Shown: piece after piece, positions 48,855 through 57,790 of the stretch
How the letters are laid out: the number at the start of each line of letters is the position of its first letter
How positions within the stretch are numbered: the stretch's first letter is position 1
Source of the DNA: a virus
Direction: 5' to 3' (one strand)
Length of the DNA stretch: 64,000 bases
Virus record (IMG/VR): IMGVR_UViG_3300013111_000230
Span: 1 to 64,000 of that record
The notes under the pieces: generated by a model
The model's database searches: none
Seen by the model: only the letters and a program-made list of their open reading frames with translations
Told to the model about the DNA's origin: nothing
Position numbers and translations under genes: made by a program

Positions 48855-49721
48855 TCAGAGGTCAGGCCAAAAAAACGTCGCCTCCAGGGGTACCTCCGTT
48901 TCGGCTTCGGCACCGCAATACATACACTCAAAATCTTCCTTGAGTCTTACAGTTGGAACAAGGGAAGCATAGTTCTTTCTCAAGAACCTAGAATCTCTCG
49001 CTGGCATTTCACCTATCATCTCATTCAAATCAGCTGGGTTTGCGATTTCGTCAATAGATACAATGATCATCTTTAAGAAGTCCGTCGTATTGGTTTCTGC
49101 CAACTTGTTCTTCTTCTTTGATGACATTCTACTGGCCATCCTAGATTCATCCCTAGACGTCAACAACCTAACAACAACATTTTGCCCTGACATAGGGAGA
49201 GTTGTCTCGAAGTGCCCTTGATGATTTGTCTTAAAATTCTCTGACTGTTCAAACTTCTCAAAATACTTATGATATTCTGATAGGTCAACTGTGATGTCAC
49301 AGTCTGTATTGCACTCTGGGCAGGTTATCTTTACTTCATAATCAGGCCCATACCCTGTTACTCTTGCAGCGACCATAATTGCTGACTTATCACCGATAAG
49401 CAGATCTGCTACCTGAATGCTTTGATCGACCATAATGTTCTGAATGAACTTATCAATTGCCACTCCCTTTCTTAAAAGAGCGGGAGATGTTAAGATATCT
49501 TCATCCCTGGCTGTCATGAATCTAATCTCAACTGTCTCTTGACCGTGGAGAGGGTGATTCTGTGGATAAAACAGACCCCTAGACGGCAGTTCGACGAATT
49601 CGGTGTTTGCCGTTCTTCTTACTGCTTGTACTGGGGGTTGTGGACTTTGTAACTCCTCTGGAGCTGTTTGTTTTTTGGCAGGAGGCGCTTTGCGCGCCAT
49701 CCTGTTCGAATTTCTACTCAT
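48855..49721 (-). CDS. 26: Baseplate protein gp26-like (T4_baseplate family), zinc-binding
   Basis: The 288 residues start with a basic Pro/Gln-rich arm, then FVELPSRGLFYP, ETVEIRFMTARDEDILTSP and LLRKGVAIDKFIQN, the pattern of the T4_baseplate family. Four cysteines pair as CPECNTDC (134-141) and CMYC (near 270), likely a zinc ribbon. T4 gp26 helps build the central hub. No early promoter-like element is seen before it. Confidence 0.8.
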   Translation of the reverse strand: MSRNSNRMARKAPPAKKQTAPEELQSPQPPVQAVRRTANTEFVELPSRGLFYPQNHPLHGQETVEIRFMTARDEDILTSPALLRKGVAIDKFIQNIMVDQSIQVADLLIGDKSAIMVAARVTGYGPDYEVKITCPECNTDCDITVDLSEYHKYFEKFEQSENFKTNHQGHFETTLPMSGQNVVVRLLTSRDESRMASRMSSKKKNKLAETNTTDFLKMIIVSIDEIANPADLNEMIGEMPARDSRFLRKNYASLVPTVRLKEDFECMYCGAEAETEVPLEATFFWPDL

Positions 49722-49773
49722 TTAAACCTCACTTTACTAAAACTATTATAAACCAAAATAAATATTTTTTTTA

Positions 49774-50400
49774 TTAAACTCCTGGTGCTAATCCAGTAAG
49801 TCCTGCCTGTGCGCCTTGCCCAGACTGTTGAACCTGACGAAGTGCGCCCTTATCTGAAACGCCCTTAGTATCAAGTCCTGCCCAATCAAATCTCATCGTA
49901 AGTTCAACGTTTACAAGATCGTCAGACTCATAATCAAGATCACCAAAGTTAACACTCTTAATCCAAGGATTATATAGAGACCAGGTCTCGATCGGAGATC
50001 CATTCTCATCAATCGTGTGAATATACACTCTACCACCCACTGCGCTTGTTGCCTGCTTCTTAGAGAAGGTAACAATATTGCTCGCCTTACCTCTACCCAG
50101 AGGGTCATTCAAGAAGTTGTGCGGTGCAACGTAACCAGACAATTCAATCAAGTCCAACATGGTCTTTGATGCATCTGGATCAACTGGATCAACAAGAGTC
50201 ATACTGATCTCTTCCCACTCCAATCTCCCAGGGTAATAAAACTTATAGTTAATAAAACTATGCTCAGACTCCGATACCGAAAAATTGGGTTTACCCGTTG
50301 TCTTCACGATCCACTGCGGGATACCATTAAACGATAACAAAAATCTGTATTTTCTCTTTGGCTCAATTGAAGCATCTGACCAAAATTTCTGACTTGCCAT
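49774..50400 (-). CDS. 19: Tail tube protein gp19
   Basis: The 208-residue protein matches T4-like tube: WSDASIEPKRKYRFLLSFNG near the start, FYYPGRLEWEEISMTLVDPV, WSLYNPWIKSVNFGDLDYES and VELTMRFDWAGL at the end. Tubes stack as hexameric rings inside the sheath. It lies directly after sheath as in T4 (18-19). An AGGAGG ribosome site and a palindromic candidate late element lie upstream. Confidence 0.93.
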   Translation of the reverse strand: MASQKFWSDASIEPKRKYRFLLSFNGIPQWIVKTTGKPNFSVSESEHSFINYKFYYPGRLEWEEISMTLVDPVDPDASKTMLDLIELSGYVAPHNFLNDPLGRGKASNIVTFSKKQATSAVGGRVYIHTIDENGSPIETWSLYNPWIKSVNFGDLDYESDDLVNVELTMRFDWAGLDTKGVSDKGALRQVQQSGQGAQAGLTGLAPGV

Positions 50401-50416
50401 TATAAAAATCCTCCTA

Positions 50417-50433
50417 ACACTATTAAATAGTGT
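50417..50433. promoter_or_regulatory. Perfect palindrome with late-type core before tube gene
   Basis: ACACTATT-A-AATAGTGT is a perfect 17-base inverted repeat between sheath and tube genes. Its core is related to GACTATTTAA. It could be a late promoter element, a protein-binding site or a small RNA hairpin. Confidence 0.4.
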
Positions 50434-50443
50434 CTATTATTTT

Positions 50444-53400
50444 TTAATCTTCAAATGATGCACCTGAATTGGTGATCATGAAGTCGATCGCAATGAACTC
50501 AATTGCTCTGGCAGGCTTCAAGAAGATCTTTGCGTACATGATATTTCTATCAATCAAATCTGGTGTCGTTGTTGTCTCATCAAGTACAACCTTGAATTCC
50601 GTCAAACCAAATCTAGACTTTACACCGTCCAGGAAAGGTTCTACAGAACCACGGAATCTATCCCATGTTGCTTGTACGTTCTGATCGAAAAGCAACGTTG
50701 CTGCTCTTCTTGACACCTCTTTCTTGATGTAGATCATCAAGCGACGTACATTAATTCTATCAAGTGCTGAAGGCGTTGCTTGAAGCGTCTTCTGACCAAA
50801 CACCACAATGCCCTCTGCTGGGAACTGCGCGATTGGGTTAATATTCGCCTCATATAGATCGTCTCTCTCTTTCGAAGAAACTCTCTGAGATACTGCAAGT
50901 ACTGGCAGACCGCCAGCACCCTCTGACAATCCACCTCTGGTGAACCCTGCAGGTGCGAACCATAACTCAGATCTTGCCTGAGTGCTACCAAACGTTCCAA
51001 GTGCCACAACTGACGGTGGTACCCAAATCTGTCGGTCGCTGATCTGGTCAGAGACCTTAACCCAAGGATAGAAAGCACAAGCATAACTTGAGTTCAACCC
51101 TCTGTTCTCTATATTGTCAACTGCTGTTCTGACCTTTGAATTCTGAATTCGGGTCTTGAAGTCATCAGTATTCTCTGTTGATGGAATATAACCGCCTGCC
51201 TCGATATCAATGACAGCGAGAGTGTCTGCGCGGTCCTCACACGTTCTAATCATGTGATTTGTTATTCTCGTGTTCGTGATGCCTGGGATGGCAAGAGCGT
51301 TCATCTCTACCACCTCTGGATCTGCGACAGCGTCGATGCCGCGCTTAAGTGTCGCGATTTCGTATGCTGTTGTCTCGTCACCAGAAGAGAACTTGGAATT
51401 TCTAAATGGTTCCTTCTCCGTAATATCAAAACCATCAAACCCACCATATACTGGGCAAGTGAATTTTGCGAACCCTGCCTTAACTAGGTCCTTATATCCA
51501 CCTCTCTTGGCGGTGTAGGACTTGTTGAGTGCTCTAGATCCACTGACATATACCGCTGTGCCAACATCTACTGGAGTGATTGACCCCTGGTTCTTACCAA
51601 GGTTAGATGCCAGAGATCCCGACTTACTTACTATGATAAGGTCATCCAAAGTGAACATGAATGAATTCTCTACCTTTGCGGATGCTGCAGAGGCGTCATA
51701 AACACCTGCGCCCAAGAACCCACTACCCATGCGGCGAGTAATGTCGACGAACGAAGGATCGAACTTTGTATCTGTTGGTGTTCTGTATGTCGAAACACCA
51801 AAGAATGAGTTCTTCGGATTTGACAGACCCTCTTCAGATGCTGAAAGTCTCATTGGTAATGTTGGATAGACCAACGATGCAGTCAATTTCTGTGGGAATC
51901 CCAAATAAGGGATGTTCGTACTACCTGCTGACTTGATACCTGTTGCGCTTGTGCCAGCGACTACGTCTGACGATGCGGCTAAAATAGCGGACCCAGTTGC
52001 TGCGCCCATAAATTTACCTTCGCCATTACTTCCAGAATCATGTACGGTAAATGCGCCAAATCCAGTTGCAACCTTGGTTTCGCCTGTAGCGATTGTACCC
52101 GTCTTGTATCTAGGCGGACCATAGAAACCGAATGGCATACTGATCGGATCGGTAACACCGTTATCAACATCCTGATCAACCAACACTCTAAAGAATGAAG
52201 AGTTGTTGTCATAATTACCGTAAACCCTGTATCTCTTGTCTGTTTCGTCCCACTCTCTGTACTTGTCACCGACTTTACGTCCGATATAGTTACTAGAGTT
52301 AGGGTTTAGATTACACTGTGAGAATCTCTCCAAAACAACTGGCCTTGCATCGTTGTCAGAAATTCTTCTGACCAACACTGAAAATGTTCCGTAAGGATCT
52401 ACGTCATTACCTGCCTTTACATCGGTAATTGAAACTTTTAAGTTTCTGGTGTTCCACCCACCGTCGTTAATACCAACAAATCTAAACAACTTCTGCATCG
52501 CCGCTGCTTTGTATCCAGTACCAATAGCATTTAAATCCTGAGAAAAGATCCAAGGCGTTCTAGAGTCCTGGTGGGCGATTGCTCTTACCATGCCGCTTGT
52601 CGTACTATGAAGAGGTACAATCATAGCGCATAGGGAACTATCAGCAGATAACTCGCCTTTGTGAAGCGATCCACTGGTTCCTAAGAATCCGTGCGTGTCT
52701 TTAGCAAATCTGTCGAATGACTCTCCCAACCAGTATTTTGTTAATCCTGCTGCCTGAGTCGTGTCACCGTTTGTCAGTGTAGGGTTCGTGTTGAACACCT
52801 TTCTAATATATTTGTCCGAATTTCTATCAAAGTTGAAGGTTACTCTTCTTTCTGCCTTTGCGCCGTCTGTAAGAAGTGCTGAGAACTCCATTTTTGATGA
52901 ATCCGTCGATTGTACAAGTACGTGAGAACCAGTGCCGTGGATACGTGCGCCTGGCCAGTGTGCTTTTTCACCAGCAAGGTGTCCAATGGTGCCCGTCAAT
53001 GCCATTGCGCCCTTTTGGAAGTACCAAACAGCGGCAAGGTTACCTTCCATTGCTCTGTTTTGGTTTAGTTTCTCACCTTGTGATGTGATTGAGGCATTTT
53101 CCCCAACTAAACTGCTACGTCGGTCAACACCGCCCGTAGAAAAAAGATACAAACCATAAACTGCTGATTTGGTGTCATCGACAGCAGATGCATCCAAAGA
53201 CTGATCTAGCGTCCAACCTGCGGCGCCAGCTGAAGTTGCTTGCGGGTCTTCTGTGCCCAACAATCTAACGACATTAACAGGCCCCGCGTTTTTCAAAAAT
53301 GCTTGGGCAGCATATGCGGCGTAAGTTGGCGCAGTTTCGTTGCCTTCTCTCCAAACATCACCACCCTTACCTCCTGGGATTGGGTTGCCAAACACTTCAA

Positions 53401-53566
53401 TGAATTGTGACATGCTATCGACCCTAAGAGGGATCATACCTGGACCTTTTGCTAGGCGACCAACGATCGTTGGACCTACGTCCTCTGGCTCTCTTGCCAA
53501 TTGTGAGTTATCGATCTCATTGAGAAAGATACCTGGGGATACAAATTTAAATCTCTTTACAGACAT
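50444..53566 (-). CDS. 18: Tail sheath protein gp18
   Basis: The 1040-residue protein starts SPGIFLNEIDNSQLAREPED and GPTIVGRLAKGPGMIPL, the classic T4 sheath N-terminus. AFLKNAGPVNVVRLLG follows. The C-terminal core has NRGLNSSYACAFYPWVKVSD, FAPAGFTRGGL, VVFGQKTLQ, RLMIYIKKEVSRRAATLLFD and DRNIMYAKIFLKPARAIEFI. It is longer than T4 gp18 (659 aa), with a strand-rich insertion (about 130-700) facing outward. It contracts to drive the tube. Confidence 0.95.
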   Translation of the reverse strand: MSVKRFKFVSPGIFLNEIDNSQLAREPEDVGPTIVGRLAKGPGMIPLRVDSMSQFIEVFGNPIPGGKGGDVWREGNETAPTYAAYAAQAFLKNAGPVNVVRLLGTEDPQATSAGAAGWTLDQSLDASAVDDTKSAVYGLYLFSTGGVDRRSSLVGENASITSQGEKLNQNRAMEGNLAAVWYFQKGAMALTGTIGHLAGEKAHWPGARIHGTGSHVLVQSTDSSKMEFSALLTDGAKAERRVTFNFDRNSDKYIRKVFNTNPTLTNGDTTQAAGLTKYWLGESFDRFAKDTHGFLGTSGSLHKGELSADSSLCAMIVPLHSTTSGMVRAIAHQDSRTPWIFSQDLNAIGTGYKAAAMQKLFRFVGINDGGWNTRNLKVSITDVKAGNDVDPYGTFSVLVRRISDNDARPVVLERFSQCNLNPNSSNYIGRKVGDKYREWDETDKRYRVYGNYDNNSSFFRVLVDQDVDNGVTDPISMPFGFYGPPRYKTGTIATGETKVATGFGAFTVHDSGSNGEGKFMGAATGSAILAASSDVVAGTSATGIKSAGSTNIPYLGFPQKLTASLVYPTLPMRLSASEEGLSNPKNSFFGVSTYRTPTDTKFDPSFVDITRRMGSGFLGAGVYDASAASAKVENSFMFTLDDLIIVSKSGSLASNLGKNQGSITPVDVGTAVYVSGSRALNKSYTAKRGGYKDLVKAGFAKFTCPVYGGFDGFDITEKEPFRNSKFSSGDETTAYEIATLKRGIDAVADPEVVEMNALAIPGITNTRITNHMIRTCEDRADTLAVIDIEAGGYIPSTENTDDFKTRIQNSKVRTAVDNIENRGLNSSYACAFYPWVKVSDQISDRQIWVPPSVVALGTFGSTQARSELWFAPAGFTRGGLSEGAGGLPVLAVSQRVSSKERDDLYEANINPIAQFPAEGIVVFGQKTLQATPSALDRINVRRLMIYIKKEVSRRAATLLFDQNVQATWDRFRGSVEPFLDGVKSRFGLTEFKVVLDETTTTPDLIDRNIMYAKIFLKPARAIEFIAIDFMITNSGASFED

Positions 53567-53617
53567 ACTGGAAATCTCCTTATAACGAAAAATTACAAAA
53601 TATTATTTATTTTCTCT

Positions 53618-53630
53618 CTATTAAATAGTC
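53618..53630 (-). promoter_or_regulatory. GACTATTTAATAG element before sheath gene
   Basis: The minus strand has GACTATTTAATAG, 52-64 bases upstream of the sheath ATG. It contains the exact ten-base motif found at 6130 and 60381. Confidence 0.38.
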
Positions 53631-53673
53631 TTTGAAAATTCCAAAAGTTAGTAAAAGAAACAAGAAAAGGAAG

Positions 53674-53693
53674 TGGGGGGCGTGAGCCCCCCA
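53674..53693 (-). terminator. Terminator hairpin after the long fibre gene
   Basis: Stem TGGGGGGC/GCCCCCCA with a four-base loop lies 15 bases beyond the fibre stop; the run after it is T-rich but interrupted (ACTTCCTTTTC on the minus strand). Confidence 0.65.
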
Positions 53694-53707
53694 TTTAGGT
53701 AGGTTTA

Positions 53708-56700
53708 TTATAATGTCTGTGATCCAGATAGGTACTGAACTACCACAACATCATCAGCGTCCATTGTAAGGGTTTCATGCAAGAAAACCTCGCCGCCGTT
53801 ATAGTCGATTCTATAGTCACCGTCTCTTGGGTTACCTGCAACGCCGTTACTCTTCACAAGAAGAAGACCATTGAAGTAAACCATCTCCGAACCAGACACC
53901 ATTGAGATGTAAGATCCTGAAGGAGGTAGAGAACAGGTTGTATATAGCGATCCAGAACCCTGAGTTGGCTGTGATCTATTCACAATCTTCTTAGAAGATC
54001 TACTGAATATTCTTCTGTGCCAACCGACGCTCAACTGACCATTGTTGAATACAAGTCCACCATGTGAATTGGTTGCGCTTTTAACGATATCGCAATTGAG
54101 ATGCGCTTTCTTGATCACATCATTTGTAACAATATCATTCAACTGCAATTTATCAACAGTGAGCGTATGCGGTGTTGTTTTGGATCCAGACAATATATCT
54201 GAAGTTATCTTATGGATCGTTGCCGTTCCAGAACCAGAAATGGTTGACGTTGCCGTCAACGTTCTAACTTCAATCTTGTCAACATCAAGTAAGTGTCCAT
54301 CTACAGTAGAACCAGACACCGTACTAGTGATCGTCATTGACACGCCGTCAACATCGTTACCAGTAAGTTTGTCTGTATCTAGGGTATGCGCCTGAACGGT
54401 TGTACCCGAGACTGTTGTAAACGTAGCTGAGGTGCCATCCAGATCTCCAATGTTTGCTTGATTTGAATCAATTTCAAAGATCTGTGCGAGAGCACCCGTT
54501 ACAGTCTGCGCATTGAAGGTAGAACCACTCATAATCGAGTCCTGGTTACCGATCGCAGTGTTGATTGTTACAGTGTGGAAAATACCCACTGAACCAGAGA
54601 TAGATCCCGTGACACCAAATCTCTGACCACCATCACTGACAGAACCACTCAAGGAAGCACCCTGTGTTGATCCGATCTTTAACAAGAGATCAAGTCCTGC
54701 TCCAGAACCAGCGTCACCCATAACAATACTTGCTACGCCAGCTGAACCAGTACCTGCTGTACCACCAATCTGAAGACCAGCGCCTTCGGCGGCCACGCCT
54801 GTTGAACCACTTGCGTACGCAATGTACTGCTTTTGTGGAACTTCGAAGTGTTCAGATGTTGTCACGCCAGAAGTAATCTTTCTAGCTGAAAGGTCATCTA
54901 CCACAATCTTGTAGAACTTACCAGATGAACCTGATATGTCATTACCAGTAACAACATGGAGGTTCGAAGTTCCAGAAGATGTGATATTGGTTGCGACTAC
55001 CTTGCGGAAATCACCCTCATCACCATCAATCTTGTGAATTACTGACGTTCCAGAAGATGTGACTACGTTTGCGGTTGCCTTATTAAAGGTACCTTCGTCC
55101 ACGTCTGTCTTATGGAATGTAGAAGTTCCAGAACCAGTAACGACTGTTGCAATAACCTTGCGGAAATCACCTTCGTCTGAATCAAGTTTATGAATTTGTG
55201 CCGTTCCAGAACCAGTGATCATATAAGCAGCACTTGCTCTAGCAGTGGAGAATTTAACCCCACCGAACGTTCCCTCATCAACATTAATCTGGTGGATCGA
55301 TGCTGTACCTGAACCAGAGATCACAGAAGCGCCTGAATCTAGGTTTAATTTTCCTACTGTCAATGCATCAACATCACCCTTATGAAGGGTAGACTCTGCT
55401 GTAGACGACGCGGTTAACACACTTAAGTATGTCGTTCCGTACTTGTTTCCAGCTGCACCAAGATTGAGTCCGCCATCAGTAGATGGTTGAAGTGTTGTTG
55501 CAGTTAGATCCAATTCGTCTGTTCCGTTAATGTTCAACTTAAGTGTAGTTTTTGCATTAACCGTCAAAGTAGTTTTGGCACTAGAATAAATCTCGCCAGT
55601 AGATCCTGAAACACCAGTATAAGCAAAAACTACTTTACCAGCATTTGAAGCAGTCAAATGTACACCATCTGTGGTAATCTTAGCGATACCATCGAAACCA
55701 CTTCCGTCGTTATACTGAATTGCTCCTTCATTACCTCTCGCTGCATTCGAGAGAGATAGTGCAGTCTTCAGTTGAGTAAAACTAAATGCCTTGGTTTCAT
55801 TGTCTGATGCGTCACCACAATAAAAATAATCACCATTCACAAAGTCAACGTGATCGTTTCTTGCCTGTGCTGATGTATCCAAATGAACAACCTGAACAGA
55901 TCCAGATCCAATATCATCTCTCTGTACTGTACTCGAACCTAACTTAACTGTTGTTACGACACCATCTTTTATTAACTTGGTGCCTATCTTTGTTACTGCC
56001 ATTGATGCTCCTCCTACGGCTATGTAATCGCTAAATGAGCTGGCGGTTACGTGTACCTGCCCGCTATCAAAACTATACTTACTGGTGGCGAGTTCTGCCC
56101 ATGCACTGGAAGCGTTCGACCTTCTAAAGATTCTTATTGCCGATGTGCTACCTGTGATGTTCCAAGATAGAATCGCAGGACTACTAAAAGATGTACCGTG
56201 AGGAACAAATCTAATAATGTCTGACGATGCTCTTGGAGCAATAATCGCTGTACCTAATGCTGAAATATCCGTTGTCGCTGTGCCTTTGCCAGCACTTTGA
56301 GATAGAATCGCTACTGTTACAGTGGTGTTACCAGATAGCGCTCCAGCTGGGATATTTGCTTGAGCGGAAGGGTTAGTGTCAGTGTTACCTGCTTGTACCA
56401 ATCCACCGTTTGCTGCCACAACAGAACTAGACACCTCGCCATCAATGGCGGTGGGTTCCACAGCACCTTCGGTTCCCAGACCTGTTGTAAAGACATGAAA
56501 GTTTGTCGCAGACTGGTTAAGGGAAGCGTTTCTGCCTGGTTCCAAAGAAAGTATACCACCTCCAATAAAGATCTGCCCTGGGGCACGATCTTCTGGGTTG
56601 GTGTTGTAAATCTCTGCCATACCAGATTGAGTTAGAAACTCCGATCTCCACCCACCTGGATATCCTCCAGTGTTTGATCCATTCTCTAGAACATACACAG

Positions 56701-57697
56701 AGTCAATCGTAAGTGTATCGTGGTAAGTCGCATCCATTCTGTAGAATATCGAACCCTTATAGTGCTTCGAACTGTAACCAGTCAAAGCTCCCGAACCACC
56801 GTCGAAAGAGGACCCAGTCAAAGTATATGCTGGTTGATTTTGTCCAGAATATCCCTGCGATGAAGATGCGTGAACTTCTACTTGTGCGTTGTTGAAAATG
56901 AGAAGTGAATTACTTGCCGTATGCCACTCCATAGTCATACCAAAGTAAGAACTTGCCTGAGAACCAGTTATTGAGTATGCTGATGCTGCACCAGCACTTG
57001 GAACGTATGATGGCCATCCGTCCAAACTGGATCCTGTTCTTTGAACAATCCAAACTTTATTGTTGTTGGAATCGCCAACTGCGAATTCGTCATTTGTTCT
57101 CAACCATCTCGCAGAATAAACATCCTTTGAGGATTGGTTCGTAACTCGCACTGTTTGTGTCCAGTTCCAACCCGCATCGGCGTCGTCTGCAGAACCCGAG
57201 TTGAAGACCCAGACATACTGATCGCCAGCAGAACCAGGTTCATGGTATGCCAACAATGCGTCTTTGTCCGCACTTATCTCAAGTTTCCAATTTGTTGCGC
57301 CTGATGAGTTGTCATTTCTGGTTATGACCTTGTGAAGACCAAAGTCGACGCCGCCGGCTGATGCCGTGACAATCCCCATTTCTTCGTATGCGTCATTTGT
57401 TGTAAAAATAAACTCTTTGTTGTTAACCCACACAAGATCGATCAATCCACTTGTTGTTCTCTGTGGGACAGAGGATATTAGATCCCAGACACCATTCGAT
57501 CCAGACTTTCTAACATCAATACCGTGATTTAAACTTGAGTCGTTGTTCCTATACCTAGTAGGAATAATCATCAACTCCCCGTTTGGACTAACCAAACCTG
57601 AACGATAACTTCTGGCATCTGCTGAACTCAATGAAGAGGAAACTGGTCCTCTCGTGTTTAGCACTCCAGCCTTATTATCTAATATTGTATAAGCCAT
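53708..57697 (-). CDS. Long fusion fibre protein, 1329 aa, with internal start
   Basis: Residues 1-430 look like a strand-rich propeller-like head; about 430-560 resemble a ZU5-type domain (ANIPAGALSGNTTVTVAILS, FVPHGTSFSSPAIL). From Met566 (MAVTKIGTKLIKDGVVTTVK) it is a full paralogue of the 758-residue fibre: shared NAKTTLKLNINGTDELDLTA, tandem SGSGTSxxHK-xDxDEG repeats and a shared C-terminus (HESLTMDADD type). A perfect GGAGGA ribosome site lies before that Met (ATG 56002), so a 764-residue product may also be made. Role: tail fibre/adhesin. Confidence 0.85.
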   Translation of the reverse strand: MAYTILDNKAGVLNTRGPVSSSLSSADARSYRSGLVSPNGELMIIPTRYRNNDSSLNHGIDVRKSGSNGVWDLISSVPQRTTSGLIDLVWVNNKEFIFTTNDAYEEMGIVTASAGGVDFGLHKVITRNDNSSGATNWKLEISADKDALLAYHEPGSAGDQYVWVFNSGSADDADAGWNWTQTVRVTNQSSKDVYSARWLRTNDEFAVGDSNNNKVWIVQRTGSSLDGWPSYVPSAGAASAYSITGSQASSYFGMTMEWHTASNSLLIFNNAQVEVHASSSQGYSGQNQPAYTLTGSSFDGGSGALTGYSSKHYKGSIFYRMDATYHDTLTIDSVYVLENGSNTGGYPGGWRSEFLTQSGMAEIYNTNPEDRAPGQIFIGGGILSLEPGRNASLNQSATNFHVFTTGLGTEGAVEPTAIDGEVSSSVVAANGGLVQAGNTDTNPSAQANIPAGALSGNTTVTVAILSQSAGKGTATTDISALGTAIIAPRASSDIIRFVPHGTSFSSPAILSWNITGSTSAIRIFRRSNASSAWAELATSKYSFDSGQVHVTASSFSDYIAVGGASMAVTKIGTKLIKDGVVTTVKLGSSTVQRDDIGSGSVQVVHLDTSAQARNDHVDFVNGDYFYCGDASDNETKAFSFTQLKTALSLSNAARGNEGAIQYNDGSGFDGIAKITTDGVHLTASNAGKVVFAYTGVSGSTGEIYSSAKTTLTVNAKTTLKLNINGTDELDLTATTLQPSTDGGLNLGAAGNKYGTTYLSVLTASSTAESTLHKGDVDALTVGKLNLDSGASVISGSGTASIHQINVDEGTFGGVKFSTARASAAYMITGSGTAQIHKLDSDEGDFRKVIATVVTGSGTSTFHKTDVDEGTFNKATANVVTSSGTSVIHKIDGDEGDFRKVVATNITSSGTSNLHVVTGNDISGSSGKFYKIVVDDLSARKITSGVTTSEHFEVPQKQYIAYASGSTGVAAEGAGLQIGGTAGTGSAGVASIVMGDAGSGAGLDLLLKIGSTQGASLSGSVSDGGQRFGVTGSISGSVGIFHTVTINTAIGNQDSIMSGSTFNAQTVTGALAQIFEIDSNQANIGDLDGTSATFTTVSGTTVQAHTLDTDKLTGNDVDGVSMTITSTVSGSTVDGHLLDVDKIEVRTLTATSTISGSGTATIHKITSDILSGSKTTPHTLTVDKLQLNDIVTNDVIKKAHLNCDIVKSATNSHGGLVFNNGQLSVGWHRRIFSRSSKKIVNRSQPTQGSGSLYTTCSLPPSGSYISMVSGSEMVYFNGLLLVKSNGVAGNPRDGDYRIDYNGGEVFLHETLTMDADDVVVVQYLSGSQTL
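56000..56016 (-). promoter_or_regulatory. Internal ribosome site and start within the fusion fibre
   Basis: On the minus strand GGAGGA (around 56010-56015) precedes ATG 56002-56000 by seven bases. The codons from it match the first codons of the separate fibre gene. It would give a 764-residue fibre (53708-56002). Confidence 0.6.
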
Positions 57698-57759
57698 AAT
57701 TTAATTATTCTCCTTTTGTTATTATGTAAAATAAAATAACAAACACATAAACGAAACAA

Positions 57760-57779
57760 GAGGGGGGGTTACCCCCCTC
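57760..57779 (-). terminator. Terminator hairpin after the 758 aa fibre gene
   Basis: Eight-pair stem GAGGGGGG/CCCCCCTC with a four-base loop, followed on the minus strand by TTGTTTCGTTTATG; the T run is short. Confidence 0.6.
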
Positions 57780-57790
57780 AAAACTAAGAC

